Origin: Paenibacillus sabuli
Lineage (GTDB): Bacteria > Bacillota > Bacilli > Paenibacillales > Paenibacillaceae
Assembly: GCF_014705605.1 (NCBI RefSeq)
Contig: NZ_JACXIZ010000048.1
Location: 1 to 55,461 of the forward strand
DNA: 55,461 bases
Reading direction: 5' to 3'
The position numbers and the translations under genes were made by a program. The notes under the pieces were generated by a model. It was not told the origin of the DNA. It did no database searches and saw only the letters and a program-made list of their open reading frames with translations. The stretch's first letter is position 1. Each line of letters begins with the position of its first letter. Of the stretch, positions 1-8,377 are shown piece by piece.

Positions 1-156
1 ATAGGATCAGCTTTATGCATTCTATGATTTCAAGGCGAAACGAGCAAGCCGTCTTTGCGGCGCGTGAAGTTTCATTCCGAGAAATCTAGATATGCATAGG
101 ATCAGCTTTATGCATTCTATGATTTCAAGGCGAAACGAGCAAGCCGTCTTTGCGGC
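1..156. repeat. 61-bp perfect direct repeat, two copies
   Basis: Positions 1-61 and 96-156 are identical over 61 bases, with a 34-base unrelated stretch between them. Each copy ends in CGAAACGAGCAAGCCGTC followed by TTTGCGGC, which forms a short hairpin (GCCG/CGGC). A related palindrome occurs at 28161-28203. The window begins inside or at the edge of the first copy, so the array may extend to the left. Confidence 0.9.
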
Positions 157-179
157 TGGGCGAATTTCAAAAAAAAACC

Positions 180-229
180 TTTTCATGCGAACAATTGTTT
201 GGTATAATCCAAATAAGAACAAATGTTCC
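180..229 (+). promoter_or_regulatory. Promoter with two LexA-type (SOS) boxes
   Basis: A sigma-A type promoter is visible: -35 TTTTCA (180-185), 17-base spacer, -10 TATAAT (203-208). A LexA-like box CGAAC-AATT-GTTTG (188-201) fills the spacer, and a second, AGAAC-AAAT-GTTCC (216-229), lies between the -10 and the ribosome site. The Bacillus-type LexA operator is CGAAC-N4-GTTCG. The GTTTG half-site variant is also present in boxes next to lexA in this same window, which supports the assignment. Confidence 0.75.
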
Positions 230-248
230 TCAAAGGAGGCGGATCATC

Positions 249-473
249 ATGAGCAGCTGCGAAAATTTTCGGTTTATCGAGAACTACCGACCTTGGAGAG
301 ATTTAACGTTTAAATTTTATGCCGACGGAAAATTAACGATTATCGACAATCGCACCGGCCTGGTGGTTGCGCCGCGCGATCTCAAGGGCGAGAGTCGCGA
401 TTTCTATGTACGCAAGCGCATTGCATTTATAAAAAACGACCTCGTGGCCAAGCGACTGCGGCAGGCCAATTAA
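249..473 (+). CDS. Small protein of unknown function, probably SOS-regulated
   Basis: A 74-residue protein that I do not recognise. The ATG at 249 is chosen because AAAGGAGGCGG lies just upstream at the right distance; an upstream in-frame ATG at 150 would put the promoter and operators inside the gene. The protein is basic and aromatic-rich (FRFIENYRPW near the start, FYVRKRIAF near residues 51-59), with no signal peptide, membrane segment or Cys cluster. It is the only gene in its transcription unit. Two LexA-type boxes at the promoter suggest repression by LexA and induction by DNA damage. Function unknown; the regulation is inferred from sequence. Confidence 0.75.
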   Translation: MSSCENFRFIENYRPWRDLTFKFYADGKLTIIDNRTGLVVAPRDLKGESRDFYVRKRIAFIKNDLVAKRLRQAN

Positions 474-532
474 AGATACGTAAAGCACAATCCCGCCGCA
501 TCCATCTTGTCTGCCACGCACTTAAAACGAAA

Positions 533-577
533 AAGGGCTGTCCGGCTCGACATCCACGATGTCGCCGGACAGCCCTT
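533..577. terminator. Long hairpin between convergent genes
   Basis: AAGGGCTGTCCGG pairs with CCGGACAGCCCTT, and the inner CGACATC/GATGTCG extends the stem past a two-base bulge. On the minus strand the stem is followed by TTTTT, so it can terminate transcription from the Cys-rich gene to the right. On the plus strand the T-run is weak, but it may also stop the 249-473 transcript. Confidence 0.7.
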
Positions 578-755
578 GCTGTCATATGTCAAATACCTGT
601 GCTGCCGTCGAAGCCCCTTTTTTTCGCATCGGGTTCAAACGGCAACGGAACAAGTCGCATGCGCGACCTATACGGTTTGCCCGCCTTAGTGTCCATTACA
701 GAATAACTTGGTGCGATTGAAACCGTCATTATCCCTTCACCATCCGCCAACGAAC

Positions 756-939
756 CTAACGGTTGCCACAGCGGCTATTGCGCCCAAAAAAGCGCCGCTT
801 GAATTGTAACGGTTGCCATAGGTCTTATTTTCTTGAAATCCATCGAAAAGACGCGATTGTGACCAAATAAGCGCTGTGGCAACCGCTAGCCTGGAAATCC
901 CCTGAAATCGATCGAAATAAGCGCGCTGGCAACCGTTAG
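756..939. repeat. Composite four-unit repeat element, copy A
   Basis: Four related units lie in this convergent intergenic region. Two are forward (starting 756 and 806; CTAACGGTTGCCA then GCTTATTT-like) and two are reversed (ending 889 and 939). Unit spacing is 50, then 84 across the centre, then 50. The same plan recurs at 26206-26390 and 47809-47994 with a related unit. No open reading frame is supported here. The remaining bases between 474 and 1013 show only the hairpin at 533-577. Confidence 0.85.
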
Positions 940-1013
940 CTGAGGTGAGTCCCTTTGCCCGCGTGATGGATTACGTGATGGATTAGCTGTCTTTGGTTAT
1001 TTCGTGAAGATCC

Positions 1014-1355
1014 TTATACGGCTTGCGCGACCATCCGGCGGCACGCCTCCGCGCAGCGGAAGCAAGCTTCCGCGCATCGTTTGCAATGTGCATGCGCGTG
1101 CTTCTCGCATTCACGACCGCAGGCCTCGCACGCTTCGGCGCAGATCCGGCAGATGTCCGCCGCATAAGCGCTGTTGGTCGACATGGCTTGCGCCGCAAAG
1201 AAGCAGAGATCCGCGCATTCGCGATCAGTGCGAATGCAATCGCGCATCATTGCCACATCCTCTTCGTTCAGACACGCGTCATAGCACTGGTTGCAGGCTT
1301 GCGCGCATTTGAGGCATTCCTCGATACATTCCGCGTAGTGCTGCGTATTCCCCAT
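1014..1355 (-). CDS. Cys-rich four-helix-bundle protein (DUF326 / Csp3-like copper storage)
   Basis: A 113-residue protein packed with evenly spaced cysteines: CIEECLKCAQACNQC near the N-terminus and CKRCAEACFRCAEAC near the C-terminus. Cys pairs facing one side of each helix are typical of the DUF326 family, which includes cytosolic copper storage proteins (Csp3) that bind many Cu(I) ions in the bundle core. Start at 1355 is set by GGAGGGTG six bases upstream; a longer ORF start at 1379 has no ribosome site. No signal peptide, so a cytosolic location is expected. Metal identity is inferred from the family. It stands alone and converges on the 249-473 gene. Confidence 0.8.
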   Translation of the reverse strand: MGNTQHYAECIEECLKCAQACNQCYDACLNEEDVAMMRDCIRTDRECADLCFFAAQAMSTNSAYAADICRICAEACEACGRECEKHAHAHCKRCAEACFRCAEACRRMVAQAV

Positions 1356-1523
1356 CGGTGACACCCTCCCAATTGGCAAGTTAGGGGCATATTAACCGAA
1401 GACGCGAGCATCCATTCAGCATCGTTTCAGATTAAGCCTTTCGTCGCATGCTTGTCCGACTGACGGAGCGTTTGACTCCATGTGAGCTTTCGGTTAGATT
1501 GGTAGCAAGGGGGGATGACAGAG

Positions 1524-2270
1524 ATGAAACAGACCCTGTTTTTCGATCTCGACGATACACTGATTCATTGCAATAAATATTTTTATCTGACGATCGACCG
1601 CTTCGTCGCGGATATGCTCGTCTGGTTCGGAGCCGACCGGATCGACGAAGAAGAAGTGCGCGCCAAGCATATGGAGCTCGATATCGCGGGCATTCACGCG
1701 CTCGGCTTTCAGAGCGACCGCTTTCCGCAATCGTTTATCGAGACGTATCGACACTATGCCGAGCTGACGGGACGGCGCACCTCCGCTCGGGAGGAGGACC
1801 GGCTCTGGAGGCTCGGACGCAGCGTCTACGATCACGAAGCCGAGCCGTACCCGCATATGGCCGAGACGCTGGACGCGCTTGCCCGCGCGGGACATGAGCT
1901 GCATCTCTATACCGGCGGCGAGCCGCTCATCCAGCATCGCAAAATTGCCAGGCTGGGGCTCGAGCGCTACTTTGAATCGCGCATCTACGTACGCCAGCAC
2001 AAAAACGTCGACGCCCTCGAGCATATTTTGACGGCCGGCGGGCAAGACCGCGACCACACGTGGATGATCGGCAATTCGATCCGCACCGATGTCGTCCCTG
2101 CGCTTACCGCCGGCATTCACGCCATTCATATGAAAACAGACGCCGAATGGATCTACAACCTGATCGACATTGAAATCGAGCCCCGGGGCGCCTTTCTGAC
2201 GCTGCGACAGCTCGCAGAGGTGCCGGATGCGATCACCGGCTATGTCAGCGGCGCTCAGCGCTCCAGTTGA
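1524..2270 (+). CDS. HAD-superfamily hydrolase
   Basis: A phosphatase-like HAD protein of 248 residues. Motif I is FFDLDDTLI at the start, motif II is in LHLYTGGEP, motif III Lys is in YVRQHKN, and motif IV is IGNSIRTDVVPA. A helical cap lies between motifs I and II. The ATG at 1524 is preferred over 1515 because AAGGGGGG touches the first ATG but lies nine bases from the second. Its 3' end overlaps the end of topB on the other strand by 16 bases. Substrate unknown; it resembles small-molecule phosphatases rather than P-type ATPase HADs. Confidence 0.85.
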   Translation: MKQTLFFDLDDTLIHCNKYFYLTIDRFVADMLVWFGADRIDEEEVRAKHMELDIAGIHALGFQSDRFPQSFIETYRHYAELTGRRTSAREEDRLWRLGRSVYDHEAEPYPHMAETLDALARAGHELHLYTGGEPLIQHRKIARLGLERYFESRIYVRQHKNVDALEHILTAGGQDRDHTWMIGNSIRTDVVPALTAGIHAIHMKTDAEWIYNLIDIEIEPRGAFLTLRQLAEVPDAITGYVSGAQRSS

Positions 2271-4576
2271 ACGCCGACCTTGCCGTCGTTGCGGCTTTGC
2301 AGCACGAGCCTCCCCTTCTGCGACGAGCCGTCGGGCTGCTTGAAGCTGAGGCGGCTCGTCTCGCCCTTTTGCGCGAGTGCCTTGGCCATCGTGGCCGACA
2401 CCGTCTTGGGACCGGCATTTTTCCAGATGACGAAGCCGCAGCCTTGCTTGTAATGCGTGCAGCCAAAGCCCCGCCTGCCCTCGATCAGCTGCCCGCCGCA
2501 GCCCGGACGGGGGCAGGGCGCCAGCGTCTGGCGAACGGAGTCGGAGCGCTGCGGCGCAGCAGTCGCAGGCCGGATCCCCGACTTGCCCGAGCGAGCTGCG
2601 ACCTTGGCGTCGCCGCCCGCCCTGGCGGCTCGCGTCGCTTCACCGGCGGCACGCTTGCCGCCGGTCAAGGCGCGGGCTTTGCCCTTGCCGCCCTTCCCCG
2701 CACGCGCGCCTTCCGATTCGCCAAAAACCGCCGCAGCCGCCGGCCGCTGGGCCGCTGCCTTGTCCACAATAAACGCCGCAAACTGCTTGACCTTCGCGAT
2801 GAACGGCTCGTCGGACGCCTCGCCCTTGGAAATCTGATGCAGCCGCTGCTCCCACCGTCCCGTCATCTCGGGCGAAGTGAGCAGCTCCACGCCCGCCTCC
2901 CGGATGAGCGTGACCGCCGCGCTGCCCTTTGCGGTAATCGCCAACCGCTTGCCGCTCAGCTCGATATAGCCTACCTGCTTGAGCCGCTCGATCGTCGCGG
3001 CGCGCGTCGCCGGTGTCCCGAGCCCGGTATCCTTCATCGCTTCCTTCAGCTCGTCGTCCTCGATCGCTTTGCCAGCCGTCTCCATCGCTTTGAGCAGCGT
3101 GCCTTCGGTATACGGCTTCGGCGGCTGCGTCTTTTTCTCCAGCAGCTCCGCCTCCCGGCAGGAGACCGGCTCGTCCTTGCGCACCTGGAAGGGCGCCGTC
3201 ACGAGCTCCTCCTCCGTCTCCTCGGGCTCCGTCTCGCCCGGCTTGGGCTTGCGTTGCGGCTTCGCGGCTTCCATGCCGCTCTGGACGACCTTCCAGCCGG
3301 GATCGAGCTGCTGCTTGACCTTTGTTTTGAAGCGTTCGCCCGCCACCTCGGTCAGCACCTCGTGATTGTCGTACAGCGCCGGCGGATAATAATGCGCGAG
3401 GAAGCGTCTGACAATCATATCATAGAGTTTTTGCTCTTCGGGCGGCAGCGCGGGCGGCTTTTTCGGCGTCGGCAGGATCGCATGATGATCCTCGACCTTG
3501 GCCGGGTTGCAGACCGCTTTGTTGCCCTTGTGCACACGCGCGGGATCGGCTCCATTTGCCAGCTCGGCATAGTCCGTATGCTGCAGCATGCGGAGCGTCT
3601 TGGCCATGTCCGGCACATTTTCTTCGGTGACATAGTTTGAATTCGTGCGGGGGTAGCTGATCACCTTGTGCTTTTCGTACAGGCGCTGCGCGAGGTCGAG
3701 CGTTTTTTTTGCGGAATAGCCGTATTTGCCGTTGGCCTCGCGCTGCAGCAGCGTCAGATCGTAGAGCCGATACGGGTATTCGCGCGACGGTGCAACCTTG
3801 TACGAGACGATCTCTCCCGACTGGCCCTTCACCTTGTCCACGATCGCCTGCGCCTTGTCCGGGTCGGTCAGCCGGTCCCCTTGCCACGTGCCGCCGTAGC
3901 CGTCCGTCTCCGCCTGCTCGAATCTGGCCCGCACGACATAATACGTCTCCGATCGGAAGGCCTCGATCTCCCGATGCCGCTCATGGAGCAGCGCCAGCAC
4001 AGGCGTCTGCACCCGGCCGACCGAGAGCAGCGCCCGATGCTTGATGGTGAACGCGCGCGAGGCATTCATGCCGATCAGCCAATCCGCTTCGCTACGCGCC
4101 CGTGCGGCCCGGGTGAGCGGATCGTAGGCGGTATCGCTGCGCAGCGAATCGAAGCCGCGGCGGATCGTCTCCGGCGTCAGATCGGAGATCCAGAGACGAT
4201 CCGCAGGCTGCTTGAGCTTCAGGTACCGGCAGATCAGATGGAAGATGAGCTGTCCCTCTCTCCCCGCGTCGCACGCATTGACGAGACGGTCGCAGCGCCC
4301 GGCCAGCTCGCCGATCGTTTTCAGCTGCTCCTTCGTACGCGGATTGGGCCATAGCTTGAAGCGCTCCGGGATGATCGGCAGATCCTCGGCACGCCATTTT
4401 TTGTAGCGAGCGTCATAGCGATCAGGCTCGGCGAGGCCGACCAGGTGGCCGATGGCCCACGTGATGATGTAGCGTTCGCCCTCGAGATAGGCGCGGCTGC
4501 CCCGCGCTCCGGGCTCCACCACGGCTGCGATCGTACGTCCCATGTCCGGCTTCTCGGCGATGATCAATGTTTTCAT
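2255..4576 (-). CDS. topB: DNA topoisomerase III
   Basis: Type IA topoisomerase that relaxes or decatenates DNA by single-strand passage. The Toprim domain begins with LIIAEKPDMG (catalytic Glu about residue 8) and has the acidic ACDAGREGQ motif near residues 102-110. The active-site Tyr is in ISYPRTNS, near residue 308. A Lys/Ala-rich linker leads to a C-terminal Cys motif (CPRPGCGG ... CTHYKQGC) that probably binds zinc. At 773 residues it is a little longer than B. subtilis TopB because of this tail. ATG 4576 is chosen over 4585 because GGAGG abuts the first ATG. Last gene of a three-gene operon, 29 bases after its neighbour. Confidence 0.95.
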   Translation of the reverse strand: MKTLIIAEKPDMGRTIAAVVEPGARGSRAYLEGERYIITWAIGHLVGLAEPDRYDARYKKWRAEDLPIIPERFKLWPNPRTKEQLKTIGELAGRCDRLVNACDAGREGQLIFHLICRYLKLKQPADRLWISDLTPETIRRGFDSLRSDTAYDPLTRAARARSEADWLIGMNASRAFTIKHRALLSVGRVQTPVLALLHERHREIEAFRSETYYVVRARFEQAETDGYGGTWQGDRLTDPDKAQAIVDKVKGQSGEIVSYKVAPSREYPYRLYDLTLLQREANGKYGYSAKKTLDLAQRLYEKHKVISYPRTNSNYVTEENVPDMAKTLRMLQHTDYAELANGADPARVHKGNKAVCNPAKVEDHHAILPTPKKPPALPPEEQKLYDMIVRRFLAHYYPPALYDNHEVLTEVAGERFKTKVKQQLDPGWKVVQSGMEAAKPQRKPKPGETEPEETEEELVTAPFQVRKDEPVSCREAELLEKKTQPPKPYTEGTLLKAMETAGKAIEDDELKEAMKDTGLGTPATRAATIERLKQVGYIELSGKRLAITAKGSAAVTLIREAGVELLTSPEMTGRWEQRLHQISKGEASDEPFIAKVKQFAAFIVDKAAAQRPAAAAVFGESEGARAGKGGKGKARALTGGKRAAGEATRAARAGGDAKVAARSGKSGIRPATAAPQRSDSVRQTLAPCPRPGCGGQLIEGRRGFGCTHYKQGCGFVIWKNAGPKTVSATMAKALAQKGETSRLSFKQPDGSSQKGRLVLQSRNDGKVGVQLER

Positions 4577-4605
4577 GACGTTCATCCTCCGCTTCTACAG
4601 CTTGG

Positions 4606-5787
4606 TCATTGTGCGATTGCCGCGGCTTCCGCAGGGCCCTGCTGCGGCACGTCGTGCGCGGCTCGGGCCAATAGTGTCTGCAGGATGGCGCTGACCCCGA
4701 CATGCCAATTCGGGTCTTCGGCGTATTTGCGATTAATCCAGGCAATCGGGTCCGTGCCCTCGGGGCGGTCGGCGCTCCAGCGCAGCACGGTCCGCGCGGC
4801 GATCTCGGTCGAATCCGCGATCGACGTGTTGTAATCCTGCCAGCTGTAATGGACGTTGAACGGGTTGTTGGCTATCGCCTCCGCCTGCTCGTGACTGCGT
4901 GGCACGAAGCCCTGCTCCTGACCGGCAATCGCGAACATCAGCAGCGGATGAATATTGTAACGGTCGGACACGTCGACGATCGCCTCGAAGTAAGGGGAAT
5001 CCGCCAGCAACGCGTCGCGCTCGTCCAGATACGCACGCAGCGCACGTTCGTCGAATGACGAATAGCGTAGCTCCGGCGGGAGCGCATTGGCCTGACGGAT
5101 CGGATCGGCGGCGTCAGCGGACACGGTCTGTCGCACCGGTTCCCCGGCAGGCGCCTCGAGTGGCGCCGCTTTGTCTCCCCCATAGAGCAATGCGCAGCCT
5201 GCGACAATGACGCAGCTCGCGAGATAGCGAAGCGTCCGAGGCGCGCCTTGCCGATCAGGAGCTGCGCTCCCGCCTTCGCCGGCAGCAGGCGTCTTCTCTG
5301 CCGCGTGTAGCTCTGGTGCCGTGACGAGGTCGGCGGCGCGCCGGTCCGGCTCGGGAGGACGCTCGTTCGCCGGCGCCCGCCACAAGCGGGGATCGCCGAC
5401 TCGTCCGTTCTTGCGCGCGGCGTCCGCGTCGACGCGCAGCGCCTGCAGCGTCGCGGCGCCCACGCCGCGCGCCCTCGTCCAGGCCAGCAGCGCCGCCGCC
5501 TGGCGTTCGTCATCGAGCGCCAGGCGGCGCAAGCATAGGCCATACATATCCGATGCCTGGACAGGTCGGCGTTGCGCCAGCACGACGGTGCGGACGAGCT
5601 CGCCCGCCAGTCGCCCGCGCAGGCTCGGCTCCAGCTCCGGCAGTTGACAGAGCAGCATGCGTTGCATGGCATCGGCTACGATCCGGGCGCGCTGCTCGCG
5701 GGTCATGGCGGCATGCTTGCGAGCCACGTAGCTGCGCAGCTTGTCCAGTTCGTGCGCGCCCAATACTTGCGTGCCTTCCATCGTCAT
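4606..5787 (-). CDS. Membrane protein with C-terminal lysozyme-like domain
   Basis: A 393-residue protein with three parts. Residues 1-130 are a helical, probably cytoplasmic domain. A Pro/Ala-rich linker leads to one membrane segment at about 187-203 (YLASCVIVAGCALLYG). The exported C-terminal part (about 264-372) resembles lytic transglycosylase/glucosaminidase folds: IHPLLMFAIAGQEQGF with a candidate catalytic Glu near 291, ANNPFNV, and INRKYAEDPNW. Peptidoglycan cleavage is likely but inferred. Start 5787 has GGAGGGGG five bases upstream. It sits between a small hypothetical gene and topB; the link between them is not clear. Confidence 0.65.
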   Translation of the reverse strand: MTMEGTQVLGAHELDKLRSYVARKHAAMTREQRARIVADAMQRMLLCQLPELEPSLRGRLAGELVRTVVLAQRRPVQASDMYGLCLRRLALDDERQAAALLAWTRARGVGAATLQALRVDADAARKNGRVGDPRLWRAPANERPPEPDRRAADLVTAPELHAAEKTPAAGEGGSAAPDRQGAPRTLRYLASCVIVAGCALLYGGDKAAPLEAPAGEPVRQTVSADAADPIRQANALPPELRYSSFDERALRAYLDERDALLADSPYFEAIVDVSDRYNIHPLLMFAIAGQEQGFVPRSHEQAEAIANNPFNVHYSWQDYNTSIADSTEIAARTVLRWSADRPEGTDPIAWINRKYAEDPNWHVGVSAILQTLLARAAHDVPQQGPAEAAAIAQ

Positions 5788-5825
5788 CGCTGCCCCCTCC
5801 GGATCTGATCCATACAAGACGCTGC

Positions 5826-6134
5826 CTACTGCGCCTCTGCAATTCGAGCCTGCATCGCAGTGGACATGATGTAGGCCTCCAGCTGCGCTTTTTCCCCGGC
5901 CGTGAATTGATATTCGCAGTCCAGGCCCCCGTCCTGCGGCACAATCTGGGCGATCTGACCGCCTGTCGTGCAGATGATCAGTGCACTCAGACGTTCCAGC
6001 TCCGGATACAGCCGCTCCGCTTCCGAGCGGAATCGCGCCTCCACATCGACCCACTGGGCATCGCGCCGCTCTACGCGCGCCGTCAGTTGTTCGAATCGCA
6101 GCTCCGTCACGCGGTCCGATCCATATTGAATCAT
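5826..6134 (-). CDS. Hypothetical protein, first gene of topB operon
   Basis: A 102-residue soluble acidic protein that I do not recognise. It starts MIQYGSDRV after AAGGAGGACG and contains a long helical stretch (residues about 15-55, rich in Glu/Arg/Leu) followed by [12 protein letters not shown]. No signal peptide or membrane segment. The next gene starts 38 bases downstream, so the two are probably co-transcribed, with topB third. Possibly a partner of the membrane protein, but that is only inferred from adjacency. Confidence 0.65.
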   Translation of the reverse strand: MIQYGSDRVTELRFEQLTARVERRDAQWVDVEARFRSEAERLYPELERLSALIICTTGGQIAQIVPQDGGLDCEYQFTAGEKAQLEAYIMSTAMQARIAEAQ

Positions 6135-6168
6135 TTGGACGTCCTCCTTCTTGTACCCTGATATCAAA

Positions 6169-6221
6169 AAGACCGAAGCGGCCCATCTCGGCTATGGCGC
6201 CGGGCGGCTCGCTTCGGTCTA
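6169..6221 (-). terminator. Rho-independent terminator after gltD
   Basis: GACCGAAGCG (6171-6180) pairs with CGCTTCGGTC (6210-6219). Reading the minus strand, the stem is followed by TTTTTGATATC. It ends the gltD transcript just before the promoter region of the topB operon. Confidence 0.85.
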
Positions 6222-6246
6222 TGAGCGGTGATGAGGCAGAAAAAGG

Positions 6247-7734
6247 TCAAGGCAATACCGAAGCGCCCATCAAATACTTGTCGACCTCGCGCGCCGCTTC
6301 ACGCCCTTCGTTGATGGCCCATACGACGAGGCTTTGGCCGCGCCGCATGTCGCCGGCTGCAAATACTTTATCGACATTCGTCTTGTACTGGCCGTACGAC
6401 GCTTTGACATTGGAACGACGGTCCTGCTCCAGCCCGATTTGATCGATCATTGTGCTTTCCGGTCCTTCAAAACCGACGGCAATCAGCACCAGGTCGGCCT
6501 TCCACACTTTTTCAGTGCCCGGAATTTCTTTGTAAATTTTGCGGCCCGTCTCGTCGACATAGCGCTCGATCTGCACCGTATGCAACTCCTTGAGGTTGCC
6601 CTCCGCGTCGCCGACGAATTTTTTCGTCAGGACGGAGAATGCGCGCGGATCGGAGCCGAACAGCGCCTTGGCTTCTTCCTGCGCATAGTCCAGTGTATAG
6701 ACGTTCGGGAATTCGGGCCACGGATTTTTGATCGGATCGCGCTCCAGCGGCGCCTTGGCGACCGTACCGAATTGCGTAATCGAGCGGCAGCCGTGCCGCA
6801 GCGCCGTGGCGACGCAGTCGGTGCCGGTATCGCCGCCGCCGATGACGATGACGTCCTTGTCCTTGGCGGAGATGTAGTTGCCGTCCTCGAGATTGGATTC
6901 GAGATAGCTCTTGATCGTGCCGTTCAGATAGTCCATCGCCAGATGGACGCCCTTGAGCTCGCGGCCCTCCATCTCCAGCTCGCGTGGCTTCGTCGCGCCG
7001 CCGCACAGGACGACGGCATCGTAGTCCTCGACGAGTTGCTTCGTCGAGATATCCTTGCCGATTTCGGTGTTGACGACGAATTCGACGCCCTCTTCGGCCA
7101 GCAGATCGACGCGGCGCTGCACGACATGCTTCTCCAGCTTCATCGTCGGGATGCCATAGACGAGCAGTCCCCCGATCCGGTCGGCACGCTCGTACACTGT
7201 GACGAGGTGGCCCGCTTTGTTCAGCTGGGCGGCTGCGGCCAGGCCGGCCGGTCCGGAGCCGACGACCGCTACTCGCTTGCCGGTGCGGACTTTGGGCGGC
7301 TGCGCCACGACCCAGCCTTCCTCGAAGCCTTTCTCGATGATCGCTTCCTCGATCGCCTTGATCGTGACCGGCTCGCCGATCAGACCGACGGTGCACGAAC
7401 CTTCGCATGGCGCCGGGCAGATCCGTCCGGTGAATTCGGGGAAGTTGTTCGTCTTGTGCAGACGATCCAGCGCCTCCCGCCACAGCCCGCGATAGATCAG
7501 ATTGTTCCACTCGGGTATGAGATTGTTCACCGGACAACCGGACGTCGAGCCCGCCAGCTCGATGCCGGTATGACAATAGGGCGTGCCGCAATCCATGCAG
7601 CGTGCGCCCTGCGTGCGCAGCTGCTCCTCCGACATCACCTTGTGGAATTCTTCCCAATCCTTGAGGCGCTCCAGCGGATCGCGATCGACAGCCAGCTCGC
7701 GTTTATATTCCATAAATCCCGTAGGTGTAGACAT
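6247..7734 (-). CDS. gltD: Glutamate synthase, small (beta) subunit
   Basis: NADPH-oxidising subunit that feeds electrons to GltB for glutamine + 2-oxoglutarate to two glutamates. The N-terminal Fe-S region has [12 protein letters not shown] and [11 protein letters not shown], then CPAPCEGSC. The FAD site [13 protein letters not shown] and the NADPH site [11 protein letters not shown] follow. At 495 residues it is full length. RBS AGGGGAG lies upstream of ATG 7734. The large subunit gltB is not adjacent, so gltD is transcribed alone here, unlike the usual gltAB operon of Bacillus. Confidence 0.95.
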   Translation of the reverse strand: MSTPTGFMEYKRELAVDRDPLERLKDWEEFHKVMSEEQLRTQGARCMDCGTPYCHTGIELAGSTSGCPVNNLIPEWNNLIYRGLWREALDRLHKTNNFPEFTGRICPAPCEGSCTVGLIGEPVTIKAIEEAIIEKGFEEGWVVAQPPKVRTGKRVAVVGSGPAGLAAAAQLNKAGHLVTVYERADRIGGLLVYGIPTMKLEKHVVQRRVDLLAEEGVEFVVNTEIGKDISTKQLVEDYDAVVLCGGATKPRELEMEGRELKGVHLAMDYLNGTIKSYLESNLEDGNYISAKDKDVIVIGGGDTGTDCVATALRHGCRSITQFGTVAKAPLERDPIKNPWPEFPNVYTLDYAQEEAKALFGSDPRAFSVLTKKFVGDAEGNLKELHTVQIERYVDETGRKIYKEIPGTEKVWKADLVLIAVGFEGPESTMIDQIGLEQDRRSNVKASYGQYKTNVDKVFAAGDMRRGQSLVVWAINEGREAAREVDKYLMGASVLP

Positions 7735-7858
7735 TTATCGCTCTCCCCTATCTATAATTACTTCCCACGCGCTATTTCTTTCATCTATCATACAATATCC
7801 TAGCATTCGCGCGCATCTGCGTCCAATGGATTTTCCGTACACGAATTTGTACTTATCC

Positions 7859-8347
7859 TCATCTTGGTCGGATGTAGGTGCAAAAGGCGTAGGCGTACGG
7901 ATTTTTTTCGTTGGTCTCGCCCGGCGTCTTCTCCTGCAGCTCCCATTGATCCGGCGGCAGCTCGGGAAAAAACGCGTCCCCGTCAAACTCCGCCTCGATC
8001 TCCGTCAGCAATACCTTGTCCGCATGCGGCAAGAACAGACGGTAAATCTGCTCGCCCCCGATAATCATGACATCCCGGTCCGGGTAAAGATCCAGCGCTT
8101 CTTCGGCGGAGTACACAACCCGGCACCCGTCGCACGCATAATCGCGATTCCGGGTAATGACGACGTTCGCTTCGCGATTTTTGAGCGCTCCGCCGAACGA
8201 CTCCAGCGTACTGCGTCCCATCACCACGATTTGCCCCGTCGTCATACGCTTGAAATAAGCCATGTCCTCGGGCAGCTTCCACGGCAGCTTGTTGTCCTTG
8301 CCGATCGTGCGGTTGCGGCCCATGGCGGCGATCATCGTAATCGACAC
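7859..8347 (-). CDS. dfrA: Dihydrofolate reductase
   Basis: Reduces dihydrofolate to tetrahydrofolate with NADPH; the direct partner of ThyA, which makes dihydrofolate. The 162-residue protein has the family signature: AAMGRNRTIGKDNKLPWKLPED with the active-site acid in PEDMAYFK, VVMGRSTLESFG for NADPH, and VMIIGGEQIY. The start is a GTG at 8347, 30 bases after the thyA stop. Distal gene of the thioesterase-thyA-dfrA operon. Confidence 0.95.
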   Translation of the reverse strand: MSITMIAAMGRNRTIGKDNKLPWKLPEDMAYFKRMTTGQIVVMGRSTLESFGGALKNREANVVITRNRDYACDGCRVVYSAEEALDLYPDRDVMIIGGEQIYRLFLPHADKVLLTEIEAEFDGDAFFPELPPDQWELQEKTPGETNEKNPYAYAFCTYIRPR

Positions 8348-8377
8348 GTCTGCATCACACTCCCCGTATGGCGATCG

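Noticed and set aside
1515-1523. ATG 1515 as start of the HAD gene
   Set aside because: The G-rich ribosome site touches it directly; ATG 1524 has normal spacing.
2267-3640. 457-codon open frame opposite topB
   Set aside because: Arg/Leu-rich antisense shadow with no ribosome site; the same holds for 6334-7803, 7583-9244, 9750-11261, 11035-12534 and 12670-14100.
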